From NCBI GenBank assembly GCA_032622095.1, contig CP136068.1, positions 4,007,314-4,071,313 on the forward strand: a stretch of DNA of 64,000 bases, given 5' to 3'. The DNA is from Siphonodentalium dalli (Eukaryota; Mollusca; Scaphopoda; Gadilida; Siphonodentaliidae). A program made the position numbers and the translations under genes. The notes beneath the pieces are model-generated. The model was given only the letters and a program-made list of their open reading frames with translations, searched no databases and was not told where the DNA came from. How positions within the stretch are numbered: the first letter of the stretch is position 1; the number at the start of each line of letters is the position of its first letter. Below, in pieces: positions 1 to 11,171 of the stretch.

Positions 1-290
1 GGTGGAGTATTCATTCAATGCATGGAGAATCTTATAATTAAATCTATTATCTGTGGTGAAATGTACTTTCCGCCTTGACAGTCGTTCCATCTGTCTATGT
101 CAGTGAATGAATTCTGGTTGAGGTGGAGTATTCATTCAATGAATGGAGAATCTTGTAATTAAATCTATTATCTGTGGTGAAATGTACTTTCCGGATTGAC
201 AGTCTTTCCATCGGTCTGTATGTCAGTGAATGAATTCTAGTTGAGGCTGAGTATTCATTCAATGCATGCAGAATCTTATAATTAAATCTA
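1..290. repeat. 121-bp tandem repeat, 2.3 copies
   Basis: Copies start at 1, 122 and about 244. Each contains GTATTCATTCAATG and GAAATGTACTTTCCG. A related copy lies at about 1285-1370 inside the central inverted repeat of the next element. It is truncated by the window start. Confidence 0.85.
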
Positions 291-1255
291 TTATTAGCTC
301 AACTTTACTTTGTAATGTTTTAGCTATTGCCATGGCTTTGTCGTCCGTCGTCCGTGTGTAAGTAAGGTGTCAACGATGCAGGCTACAGGTCGTACCTTTC
401 GTCGGATCATTATGAAATTTGTCATAGCTGTTGACATCAACATTTAGACTAGAATAATTAATTTTGGGGTCATTTGGAAAAAAAACATGGCCGCCAGTGG
501 CCATATTGGATTTCAAAATTCAATCCATTAGCACGGGCTACAGGCTGTACTGTTTGTCTGATCTTCATGAAATTTGTCATGGATGTTAATATTGACATGT
601 AGATGGGAACGAGTAATTTTGGGGTCATTCGGCCAAAAAACATGGCCGCCAGCAGCCATCTTGGATTTTACTCTTTGTATGACTAAATTATTTAGCATGG
701 GCTGCAGGTCGACCTTTAGTCTGATCATCATAAAATGTGTCATGGATGTTAACGATGACATGTAGATGGGAACGACTCATTTTGGGGTCAATCGGCCGAA
801 AAACATGGCCGCCAGCAGCCATCTTGGATTTTACTCTTTGTATGACTAAATTCTTTAGCACGGGCTACATGTCATACCTTTAGTCTGATCATCATAAAAT
901 TAGTCATGAATGTTAATAATGACATGTAGATGGGAACGAGTCATTTTGGGATCATTCGGCCAAAAAACATGGCCGCCAGCAGCCATCTTGGATTTTACTC
1001 TTTGTATGACTAAATTCTTTAGCATGGGCTACAGGTCGTACCTTTAGTCTGATCGTCATAAAATTTGTCATGGATGTTAATGATGACATGTAGATGGGAA
1101 CGACTCATTTTGGGGTCATTCGGCCGAAAACAAGGCCGCCAGCAGCCATCTTGGATTTTACTTTTCTCTTCATGTCTATAAACATGTATTAGATATTCAA
1201 CTTTCCACATTCCTAATGGCTCCATTGACTGTAATACATTAAATTATTCCCTTTC

Positions 1256-1440
1256 CAAGTTGAGCTACAGTGTCATTGACACTTTCATCTGTGGTGAAAT
1301 GTACTTTCCGGCTTGACAGTCTTTCCATCTGTCTGTTTATCAGTGAATACATTCTAGTTGAGGTTGAATGTAAGTCAAGAGGAGGACAAAATCTTTTAGA
1401 TACACAAATGAAAGTGTCAATGACACTGTAGCTCAACTTA
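1256..1440. repeat. Inverted repeat at the centre of the large element
   Basis: AAGTTGAGCTACAGTGTCAT at 1256 and its reverse complement ending near 1440 face each other around about 115 bp that includes a copy of the 121-bp repeat. It lies where the unit orientation flips. Confidence 0.8.
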
Positions 1441-4110
1441 GGTAGGGGAATAATTTAATGGTTTACACTAAATGGAGAAATAGGAAAGATGCTGATTGAA
1501 ATGTATTACCTGTGCCAAAGGATTTAGTCATGCAAATAGTAAAATCCAAGATGGCTGCTGGTGGCCATGTTGTTTGGCCGAATGACCCCAAAAGAACTCG
1601 TTCCCATCTACATGTCATTATTAACATCCATGACAAATTTTATGAAGATCCGACCAAAGCTACAACCTGTAGCCTACTCCAAAGGATTTAGCCATGCAAA
1701 GAGTAAATCCAAGATGGTTGCTGGCGGCCATGTTTTTTGGCCGAACGACCCCAAAATGACTCGTTCCAATCTACATGTCAATATTAACATCCATGACAAA
1801 TTTCATGATGATCAGACTAACAGTACAACCTGTAGCCCTCGCCAATGGATTTAATTTTGAAGTCCAAGATGGCCACCAGCGGCCATGTTTTTTGGCCGAA
1901 TGACTCCAAAATCACTCGTTCCCATCTACATGTCAATGTCAACATTCATGATAAATTGCATAAAGATCAGACAAAAGGTACGACCTGTAGCCCGCGCCAA
2001 AGGATTTAGTCATGCAAAGAGTAAATCCAAGATGGCTGCTGGTGGCCATGATTTTTGGCTGAACGACCCCAAGATGTTTCGTTCCCATCTACATGTCATT
2101 GTTAACATCCATGACAAATTTTATGAAGTTCCGATCAAAGCTACGACCTGTAGCCCACGGGGAAGGATTTAGTCATGCAAAGAGTTAAATCCAAGATGGC
2201 TGCTGGTGGCCATGTTTTTTGGCCGAACGACCCCAAAATCACTCGTTCTCATCTACATGTCAATATTAACATCCATGACAAATTTCATGATGATCAGACT
2301 AACAGTACGACCTGTAGCCTGTGCTAATAGATTGAATTTTAAAATCAAAGATGGCCGCTGGCAACAATGTTTTTCGGCCGAATGACCCCAAAATGATTCG
2401 TTCCCATCTACATGCCATTGTTAACATCCATGACAAATTTTATGATGATCAGACTAAAGGTACAAACTTTAGCCCGTGCTAAAGGATTTAGTCATACAAA
2501 GAGTAAAATCTAAGATGGCTGCTGGCGGCTTTTTTTTTGGCCGAATGACCCCAAAATGACCTGTTCCCATCTACATGTCATTATTAACTTTCATGACAAA
2601 TTTTATGATGATCAGACTAAAGGTACGACCTGAAGCCCGTGCTAAAGGATTTAGTCATACATAGAGTAAAATCCAAGATGGCTGCTGGCGGCCATGTTTT
2701 TTGTCCGAATGACTCCAAAATTACTCGTTCCCATCTACATGTCAATATTAACATCCATGACAAATTTCATGATGATAAGACGAACAGTACGACGTGTGGC
2801 CCGTGCTAATGAATTAAATTTTGAAATCAAAGATGGCTGCTGGCGGCCATGTTTTTCGGCCGAATGACCCCAAAATGACTCGTTCCCATCTACATGCCAT
2901 TGTTAACATCCATGACAAATTTTATGATGATAAGACTAAAGGTACGAACTGTAGCCCGTGCTAAACGATTTAGTCATACAAAGAGTAAAATCCAAGATGG
3001 CTGCTGGCGGCCATGTTTTTTGGCCGAATGACCCCAAAATGACTCGTTCCCATCTACATGTCATTGTTAACATTCATGACAAATTTTATAATGATCAGAC
3101 TAAAGGTACGAACTGAAGCCCGTGCTAAAGGATTTAGTCATACAAAGAGTAACATTCAAGATGGCTGCTGGCGGCCATGTTTTTTGGCCGAATGACCCCA
3201 AAATGACTCGTTCCCATCTACATGTCATTGTTAACATTCATGACAGATTTTATGATGATCAAACTAAAGGTACGACCTGTAGCCCGTGCTAAAGAATTTA
3301 GTCATACAAAGAGTAAAATCCAAGATGGCTGCTGGCGGCCATGTTTTTTGGCCGAATGACCCCAAAATGACTCGTTCCCATCTACATGTCAATATTAACA
3401 TCCATGACAAATTTCATGATGATAAGACGAACAGTACGACCTGTGGCCCGTGCTAATGAATTAAATTTTGAAATCAAAGATGGCTGCTGGCGGCCATGTT
3501 TTTTGTCGGAATGACCCCAAAATGACTCGTTCCCATCTACATGCCATTGTTAACATCAAAGACAAATTTTATAATTATCAGACCAAAGGTACGAACTGTA
3601 GCCCGTGCTAAAGGTTTTAGTCATACAAAGAGTAAAATCTAAGATGGCTGCTGGCGGCCATGTTTTTTGGCCGAATGACCCCAAAATGACTCGTTCTCAT
3701 CTACATGTCATTATTAACATTCATGACAAATTTTATGATGATCAGACTAAAGGTACGACCTGAAGCCCGTGCTAAAGGATTTAGTCATACAAAGAGTAAA
3801 ATCCAAGATGGCTGCTGGCGGCCATGTTTTTCAGCCGAATGACCCCAAAATGACTCGGTCCCATCTACATGTCATTGTTAACATTCATGACAAATTTCAT
3901 GACAATAAGACGAACAGTACGGCCTGTAGCCCGTGCTAATGGATTGAATTTTGAAATCCAAGATGGCCGATGGCAGCCATGTTTTTTTTCCAAATGACCC
4001 CAAAATGTCTCGTTCCCATCTACATGTCAATGTCAACATCCATGACAAATTTCATAATAATCGGACCAAAGGTACGAAATGTAGCCCGTGCTAAAGGAAA
4101 TTGTTGACGC

Positions 4111-4140
4111 ATCACACACGCACACACACACGCATACACG
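4111..4140. repeat. CA-rich microsatellite
   Basis: CACACACGCACACACACACG, just inside the right end of the inverted element. The same CA run recurs at 28613-28646 and, shorter, at 35371-35385, so it belongs to the element end. Confidence 0.8.
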
Positions 4141-4511
4141 GACGACGGATACCAAGCCATGGCAATAGCTCAAACTTTACAAAGTAAAGTTGAGCTAAAA
4201 ATGAGACAGTTACCAAATGTTTTGTAGCTAGCTTAACATGTAACATGTATTTGAATGAAAAGCTTTTATATAAGGGATAATCTTGGTTTCCTAATGTATT
4301 GTCACAGTTTATGGGTATTATGTTGAACCACAAACTTATAAATTAATTTTATAAACAGTTTCCGATTCAGCACGATTCTTTGTAACTATATTAAGAAACC
4401 GAAGTTATTACTTATGACATCGAGTGAAAAATATCAACCTGTAAATTCATTTTGATTTGGAAATATCATATTGCAAACTTTATATTGCCATCGCCACGAT
4501 GTTGTGTTCCA

Positions 4512-4691
4512 TCTGTTCCATGACTGGAGATTCCTGAAATTATGCGAAAACCCTGTGCCAATGCATTCTCTTATATATGCGAATCTCCCATAGGGAGCTT
4601 CGCATATATAAGAGGAAGCATTGGCCTACCAATATTTACCTTGACCTTGTGAGCCAGAGCATTTTCTTATATATGCAAGTCCCCCTATGGG
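4512..4691. mobile_element. MITE fragment (TTAA-type family)
   Basis: It contains the family's signature: CCAATGCATTCTCTTATATA, the inverted GCATATATAAGAG, and TTTACCTTGACCTTGTGAGCC. It lacks the usual ends; its right side runs straight into the 27-bp minisatellite. Confidence 0.7.
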
Positions 4692-4985
4692 TAATCCGCT
4701 GTCCATGTATCCTGGGGTAATCCGCTGTCCATGTATCCTGGGGTAATCTGTCTGTCCATGTATCCTGGGGTAATCCGCTGTCCATGTATCCTGGGGGAAT
4801 CTGCTGTCCATGTATCCTGGGGGAATCTGTCTGTCCATGTATCCTGGGGTAATCTGTCTGTCCATGTATCCTGGGGTAATCCGCTGTCCATGTATCCTGG
4901 GGGAATCCATTTATCCTGGGGGAATCCATCTATCCATTTATCCTGGGGGCGATATGTCTGTCCATGTATCCTGGGGGAAATCTGT
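4692..4985. repeat. 27-bp minisatellite, block 1
   Basis: About 11 copies of a unit with CCATGTATCCTGGGG and AATCYGCTGTCC or AATCTGTCTGTCC. Frames are open on both strands through the array, but only because the unit lacks stops. I see no gene. Confidence 0.9.
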
Positions 4986-5154
4986 CAAATGGTATCATTC
5001 CAAAGATCATTACGTGATTATTGCGGATTATACATTCCAAACAGGTTTGGATTTTGTTCAGTTTACTACCCCGCTCCTCCCGCCAAACAATCAAAAGTGT
5101 TGCAGCCCACACCTCTGTGAATTTCCGTCATCCTCAGCGGGTTTCAATTCATCC

Positions 5155-5965
5155 AGGTATGTATCTATCGGTCTGTCCATGCCTGTATCCTCGGTGGAAT
5201 ATGTCTGTCCATTTGTCCTGTGGTAATCGGTCTATCCATGTATCCTGTGTGGAATCTCTGTCCATTTGTCCTGGGGGGACCCGTCTATCCTATGGTGGAA
5301 TCCGTCTGTCCATGTATCCTGAGGGGAATCTGTGTCCTGTGTGTAATCCGCTGTCCATGTGTCCTGGGGGTAATCCGTCTATCCATGTATCCTGGGTGGA
5401 ATCTGTCTGTCCATTTGTCCTGGGGGGGGGGGGATTCCGTCTATCCAAATATCCTTGGGGAATCCGTCTGTCCATGTGTCCTGATGGATCTGCCTGCATG
5501 TCCATGTTTCCTGAGGAAATCTGCCTGTCCGTGTGCCCTGGGGGTAATCCGCTGTCATGTGTCCTGGGGGGAATCTGTATATCCATGTGTCCTGGGGAAT
5601 ACATCTATCCATTTATCCTGGGGGCGATCTGTCTATCCATATATCCTTGGGGAAATCTGTCTGTACATGTGTCCTGGTGAAATCCGTCTCTCCATGTGTC
5701 CTGGTGGAATCCGTCTATCCATGTGACTTGGGGGGATCTGTACATGTGTCCTGGGGGAATCTGTCTATCCATGTATCCTTTGGGGAATCCGTCTATCCAT
5801 GCGTCCTGTGGGAATCTTGTCTATCCAAGTATCCTGGGAGGATCTGTCTATCCATGTGTCCTCGGGGTATCCATCTCCCCTTGTGTCCTGGGGGACACCC
5901 GTCTATCCAAGTATCCTGGGAGGATCTGTCTATCCATGTGACTTGGGGGGAATCTGTCTCCATGT
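5155..5965. repeat. 27-bp minisatellite, block 2 (degenerate)
   Basis: About 30 more diverged copies of the block 1 unit, with GTCCTGGGGG and CCGTCTATCCATGTG variants. Blocks are separated by about 170 bp of unrelated sequence (4986-5154). Several overlapping frames of 60-219 codons are artefacts of the repeat. Confidence 0.85.
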
Positions 5966-6039
5966 GTCTGTCCATGCGGACTGATGTTAGTTAACGTGAA
6001 TTTATATTTGCCTGAGCTTAATAGCCCCAGAACATTCGT

Positions 6040-7115
6040 GCAAAATGCATCTTACCTTCATCAATATCATATCAGCCTTGTTGTGATTTACTATGAGTAT
6101 AAATGTATCTAACATGGATTGCCATCGCATCTGCAGAACCATGGCGGCCTCTTCTTGTGCGTTGTATGGAATGAATGCATCTTAACTTTATCAATATCAT
6201 ATCAACCTCTTTGTGATTTAGATGAGTATATCTAACCTGTTTGGGCATCACATCTGCTGAACCACAATGGCCGCTTGTTCTGCGTTGTATGAGAATGACT
6301 GCATCTTACCTTTATGAATTTCATATCAGCCTTGTTGTGATTTAGTATGAGTATAAATGTATCTAACGTGTTTGGGCATCACATCTGCAAAACCACGGAG
6401 GCTTGTTGTGCATTGTATGAGAATGAATGCATCTTACTTTTATCAACATCATATATCAGTCTCTTGTTTTTAGTATGTGTATATAGAGGATCTCACATGA
6501 GTTTCTATTTTATACGGAATTTATCAACCGAGTTCACTAAATTTGATTTGAGCCGAGGTTTACCGAGGCTCAAATAGAATTTAGTGGACGAGGTTGATAA
6601 ATTACGTATAAAATAGGACGAGTGTGAGATACCTTTTATCACATGATCAAATAAACGCGAAGTTTCACCGAAAACAACGATCATAAACTGCAGCGATCGC
6701 AAGTCATTTAAAGAACTGCGTGACGTCATCGCATGCGCTGATATTAAATGTGTGACTTACCGATAATTATGAAACTGCTTTTATGGGCAAATTATGTGAT
6801 AAAAATGTATCTAACGTGTTTGGGCATCACATCTGCAAAACCACGGAGGCCTCTTGTTGTGCATTGTATGAGAATGAATGCATCTTACTTTTATCAACAT
6901 GATATATCAGTATGAGTATAAATGTATCTAACTTGTTTGGGCATCACATCAGCAGAACCATGGCGGCCTCTTGCTGTGCATTGTATGAGAATGAATGCAT
7001 CTTACCTTTGTCAATATCATATCAGCCTTGTTGTGATTTAGTATGAGTATAAATGTATCTAACTTGTTTGGGCATCATATCTGCTGAACCACAGCGGCCT
7101 CTTGTTGTGCTATTG
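6040..7115. repeat. Dispersed/tandem repeat of about 130 bp, interrupted
   Basis: Seven or so copies with GCATCTTACCTTTATCAA, GTATAAATGTATCTAAC, GGGCATCACATCTGC and ACCATGGCGGCCTCTTG. The run is interrupted at about 6485-6800 by a foldback element. Further copies lie at 7772-8005 and, in part, at 9880-10045. Confidence 0.85.
6485..6800. mobile_element. Foldback element inserted in the 130-bp repeat
   Basis: A near-perfect hairpin with arms at about 6505-6557 and 6558-6625 (ATTTATCAACCGAGTTCACT against its complement, loop at the GAGCCGAGG/CCGAGGCTC centre), then about 170 bp of unique sequence ending ATTATGTGATAAAA. It splits a 130-bp unit cleanly, suggesting transposition. Confidence 0.7.
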
Positions 7116-7126
7116 TATAAGAAATG

Positions 7127-7212
7127 AACGGCGGTTTCAATGTGGTCATGGGGAGTTCGCTGAATTTTTTATCGCGGTCAAAACCCATGACCACGTTGAA
7201 TCTGCCGTTTAT
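7127..7212. repeat. Foldback hairpin
   Basis: CAATGTGGTCATGGG at about 7139 faces CCCATGACCACGTTG at about 7182, with flanking pairing of CGGCGGTTT against the CTGCCGTTT end. Probably the remains of a small inverted-repeat element; no gene. Confidence 0.75.
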
Positions 7213-7632
7213 TAATTATATTTATATACTTAAGTTCATTATCAACTATAGGATTTTCTGTCTTTCCCACTAATTATTCAACTTTAAATGAACGCATGGA
7301 GTTCGAATCCTCGCCTTTTAGAAAACCAAACATTGTGAGAATCCGTTGACGGAGAGCGGAAAACGTAATTTCACAGTAAAGTATACACATTATGACGAAA
7401 TTTCGTGTTTAGCTTGTAATGAATGTATACGTGTTGATTTCAAGATTGATAATATCTGAAACTAACAATTAAGTTTCAGCTGTGGATGATAAGAAATTGA
7501 CAACAGATGAGTTTTATAGGTGCCGGGAAACAACACTGATTATAGAACAACACAAATTGATTGCCAAATCCGGACATGCTGAATAGTCAAGCACTCGTTC
7601 ATGTCCGACAATCTCCGGTGATTTCCGGGACC

Positions 7633-7708
7633 AATGTGTTCATAAACCTATGAACGACATTGAAAGTGACGTCACGTTACGTTCATCGGTTTATGAACAC
7701 ATTGCATC
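7633..7708. repeat. Foldback hairpin
   Basis: AATGTGTTCATAAACC faces GGTTTATGAACACATT around about 40 bp containing GTGACGTCAC. No gene is seen around it (7213-7770). Confidence 0.75.
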
Positions 7709-7771
7709 AGGGGGCGTGTCTACCGTAATGCTATGGGGAAATCGGAAGCAACATTAGGTGTATGTAAATAT

Positions 7772-8005
7772 ATGATAATGAATACATCTTACCTTTATCA
7801 ACATCATATATCAGCCTCTTTGTGATTAAGGATGAATATAGATGTATCTAACTTGTTTGGGCATCACATCTTCAGAACCATGGCAGCCTCTTGTTGTGCA
7901 TTGTATGAGAATGAATGCATCTTAACTTTATGAATATCATATCAGTCTCTTGTTGTGATTTATTACGAGTATAAATGTATCTAACTGGTATGGGCATCAC
8001 TTCAC
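7772..8005. repeat. Further copies of the 130-bp repeat
   Basis: Two units with ATCTTACCTTTATCAACATC and GGGCATCAC, as at 6040-7115, running into the next element. Confidence 0.8.
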
Positions 8006-8009
8006 ATGG

Positions 8010-8975
8010 GGCTTCTTTTATGTGTACCCATACCATGTATGGTACACATAATGCCGACGTCCGGATCAACGATCCGTCGTTCGTTCGTCCGTCTGTCTAT
8101 CTGTAGACACTTGCTATCCGATTCATTTACTCGATATTTTTTATCGAATCGTGTTCAAATTTTATGTGCATGTTTATGATGACACACTTCTCACCTGTAT
8201 AGTTTTTGGTATCGATCGGTTGATAGGTTAAGAAATTATTAACACTTTGCATCCGCACATAGGCATGAGCTATCCGATGCTGTAACCAAAGTATTTTTTG
8301 TCCGATTGTTTTCATATTTGATATGTAGGTTTATAATGACACACCCCTCACCTGTATAGTTTTTGGTATCGATTAGTTGATCAGTTTAAAAAATAATTAA
8401 CCCTTCACACACATGCTATCCAATGTAATAAGTTGAACATATTTCTTCTGATCTGCCTCATATTTCTTACCTAGGTTTTTCTTAGCATGGTCTTCATCTG
8501 TATGGTTTTTGTTTACTTAGAACTCGCCCAAGCTGCTATGACTCAAAACATTTTTCATCTGATCTACACCAAATTTGGTACACGTGGTCCTCACCCCAAA
8601 ATACAGATCAAGTTCAAATCTGGGTTTGATCCGATATATTTTAACAAAGTTATGGCCCTTTATACTTCAAGTAACTGATAATGTAGTTGCATGTAATAGA
8701 CTGGGAATATTAAGACCAAGTCATACCCACAGAGCAGTCAGTTATTAGCTATTGACCATTATAGTGTATTGACATTGTCAGATAGCAACTGGTGTTTACA
8801 GACTCTGTGTCTTATCTTAGAATAAAATTAAATCACCCATTGGGTAGTTCCACCATATGGTATCATTGAAAATGATTAACCCTCTCCAGTCTCCACACAT
8901 CATATGGTTTTGATGCTTTTCATTTTACCCTTCTCTGATTGTATGTACAGGTTGATGGTGATCCACTTTTATCTT
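8010..8975. mobile_element. Palindrome-ended non-autonomous element
   Basis: It starts with the palindrome TACCCATACCATGTATGGTA (about 8035) followed by GACGTCCGGATCAAC and GTTCGTCCGTCTGTC. The interior holds three diverged copies of a segment with TCACCTGTATAGTTTTTGG. The same palindrome type recurs at 38908-38935 and 39800-39836. The right boundary is approximate; no coding sequence. Confidence 0.5.
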
Positions 8976-9795
8976 GCATGGATTTTGGGATTAAAATTAA
9001 CCCATTCCATAGACACATGATACCGATTGGCAGATACCGATTGGCAGATATTAAATTATACCTTTCACTTTGAGCCAGGTTCATTAAGGATTTCTAAAAA
9101 CAGAGGAAATGTTTTATTTTGAAATTCCCTGTATTGCATTTGGGGTGCAGGATAATAATGTTGTATACTTGAGACTGACTTATTGTATGGGCTTCTAAAT
9201 CCAATTACATTCATTTATAGACTTATTTTGATCAGTTTGCTATCTCATTTGATATCTCAAATATTTGTTATTGATAATATTTATATATCATGTCATTAAC
9301 AAAATTAACCCACCCATTCCATAGACATACAGTGTGCTATCCAATGTAATGACACTAATATTTTCAATCTGACCATTCTCAAATCCCACCTCTAGTTTTG
9401 AAATGCCGCTTCCGTTATCAGAATCGATTAATTGCCCAAAAATAATGCTAACCACAGTCCACTAAAGTATAAAATTGCCCAAAACCTGTTATTTATCAAC
9501 ATTTTGTACAATGAAATTTTGCCGGTTTGTCATATATCTGACACAAAAAATCCACTTGGTTTTAGAGTTATCCATCTTCATCTGCTATTTGGTCTTCTCA
9601 TCGACTTTTACTGGGCCACTAAATATTCCAGGTGAAAATAATAGATTTATCAAATCAATATCTGCTCACTCTGAGCTTTGATGAATGGGTTCCTCGATTT
9701 GAATAAAATATTTTTTACTAAATAGTAACTGAGGGGTGCTTAATCAGATTGAGTACCTTTAATAGTAAGGTGTGAATTGTTGAAAAGGTTGGTGT
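8976..9795. other. No recognisable feature
   Basis: AT-rich sequence with a doubled GATACCGATTGGCA at about 9031. Two overlapping 67-68 codon frames at 9432-9681 have no recognisable motif and no splice context; I see no gene. Confidence 0.6.
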
Positions 9796-9875
9796 CAGGA
9801 TTTATGAAAATAGCTAATCGCTATCGCCAAGGTATGTGTTAAACATCTGCTGATCATGATCGGCCTCTCGTTTTT
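9796..9875. repeat. Dispersed repeat fragment (GATCGGCCTCTCG family)
   Basis: GCTAATCGCTATCGCCAAGG and ATCATGATCGGCCTCTCG. Inverted relatives occur at 21165-21235 and 38388-38430. Confidence 0.6.
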
Positions 9876-10254
9876 ATTTTGTATATTTATGAATGTATCT
9901 TTCACTGGGCATCAAATATAGAACCAGCTGCCTCTTGTTATGACTTAGTATGAATAACTCAAACCCATAAGGGCATCACATCTACGGAACCATGGCGGCC
10001 TCTTGTTATTATTTAGTATGAGAATGAATGTAACTAACCTGTATGTTATATAGATATGATTTATTTATTTATTAAACTTATCGAACACATTTTCTATCTA
10101 AACATAAATATTGTCATTCCATCGAAGCCCCACAGATGATCCCATTCAATTCTGGAAAAGACCTTTTAAGAATGTAAATAGATATGTTGCTGGTTATGCC
10201 CTATTTGACCTGGTGGCCCCTTTTCAACAAATCTGTATCCCAGTCACATAGGGA

Positions 10255-10385
10255 TCATAATGCCCAGAGGTCCCCAGAGGGTGGATTTGGTGATGCTAGC
10301 CCACCGTGCGGGACAGTGTCTCTAAATTCACCTTCTGGGGACCTCATTCTGCAAATGACAGACACACTATTTCATGGCTTGATGT
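10255..10385. repeat. Foldback repeat around GATGCTAGCCC
   Basis: CCCCAGAGGGTGGATTT faces AAATTCACCTTCTGGGG, followed by CAGACACACTATTTCATGGC. A close copy is at 41850-41962 and the tail alone is at 37691-37735. Confidence 0.75.
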
Positions 10386-10743
10386 GAATAGTTCTTTGGG
10401 CGACACCATCTGATAAATATCCAGACTCTCTCTCGTTTCTATCAACTACATGTACGTCTGACAACACTGGACCTCAAACGGATTTGAAGAATGAAGTGGG
10501 AACCCCCATTTTGTGAAAACTCATTAAAATTCATGTGTCCAAATAAGGCAATATTTATAATTGCGATACACAAATAGATATACATGCCTGAAATCATGTA
10601 AACAAATACTAAACATGCATGTGTTTATAAGACCTAGTGGTCACTTTTCCTCAAACCAATTTCCATACAATAAAATGCATGTTTGATTCCCTATATACAG
10701 AATACAAGTTTCACCATTTGGATGCTATTTTCTATTCATTATT

Positions 10744-10952
10744 GGAGCTGCGCTGGTGCAGCATTAGCGATCCTATGCCAGTGCATTCTCACCAGCCTTG
10801 CATATATAAGAGAATGCACTGGCTTACACGGTCAATGTAAATAATAAGCCAATGTATTCTCTTATAGAGTGAGTCTCTCGTATATAAAAGAATGCATTGA
10901 CATTCGATGGTTTTTGCAAAATTACAGAAACTCCAATCACTGGAGGGTTAAG
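10744..10952. mobile_element. MITE, TTAA-type family
   Basis: It begins GGAGCTGCGCTGGTGCAGC and ends ACTGGAGGGTTAA, with GCATATATAAGAGAATGCAC inside. The ends TTAACCCTTTCATGA...AGGGTTAA seen across the family fit piggyBac-like termini with TTAA targets (inference). Confidence 0.75.
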
Positions 10953-11039
10953 TTAAAGAACAATGAAATGAAGATATTGGAGTAATTAGGAATGTGGAAA
11001 GTTGAAATAATACTAGATATCAACATGAAGAGATATATA

Positions 11040-11101
11040 TCAATTTAAATCCAAGATGGCCACTGGTGGCTATTTTGTCACAAGTAAAGTTGAGCTAAAA
11101 A
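11040..11101. repeat. Fragment of the 160-bp element
   Basis: AATCCAAGATGGCCACTGG followed shortly by AAAGTTGAGCTAAAA: one piece of a unit joined to the element end, a solo remnant. Confidence 0.75.
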
Positions 11102-11171
11102 GTGTGAAGTGTAAAGATGACAGATAATATATGTCTTGTTTTGTCATGTGTGATTATGATTTTATTTCATA

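Larger units (their letters stand above)
294..4198. mobile_element. Large inverted element of 155/164-bp tandem units
   Basis: The ends are inverted copies: 294-365 begins TTAGCTCAACTTTACTTTG, and 4137-4198 is its reverse complement, both including GCTATTGCCATGGCTT. From about 370 to 1175, five units run in one orientation; from about 1535 to 4100, about sixteen run in the other. Units come in two types: one of about 164 bp (with ACTAAAGGTACGACC and AAAGAGTAAAATCC) and one of about 155 bp (with ACGAACAGTACGACC). No transposase frame is seen, so it is non-autonomous. Tandem cores of about 160 bp inside small mobile elements are known from bivalves; homology to those is untested. Confidence 0.75.

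Noticed and set aside
528-2172. Several 60-97 codon frames within the first 2.2 kb
   Set aside because: They are shadow frames in the 160-bp units and recur wherever the unit does.
4626-5994. Many overlapping frames of 60-219 codons on both strands
   Set aside because: All are readings of the 27-bp minisatellite in different phases.
10800-10840. A short plus-strand frame reading MHWLTRSM, like the C-terminal end of HACL1 relatives
   Set aside because: It is a chance reading of the TTAA MITE, on the opposite strand to HACL1 and without a splice context; related MITE copies read differently.
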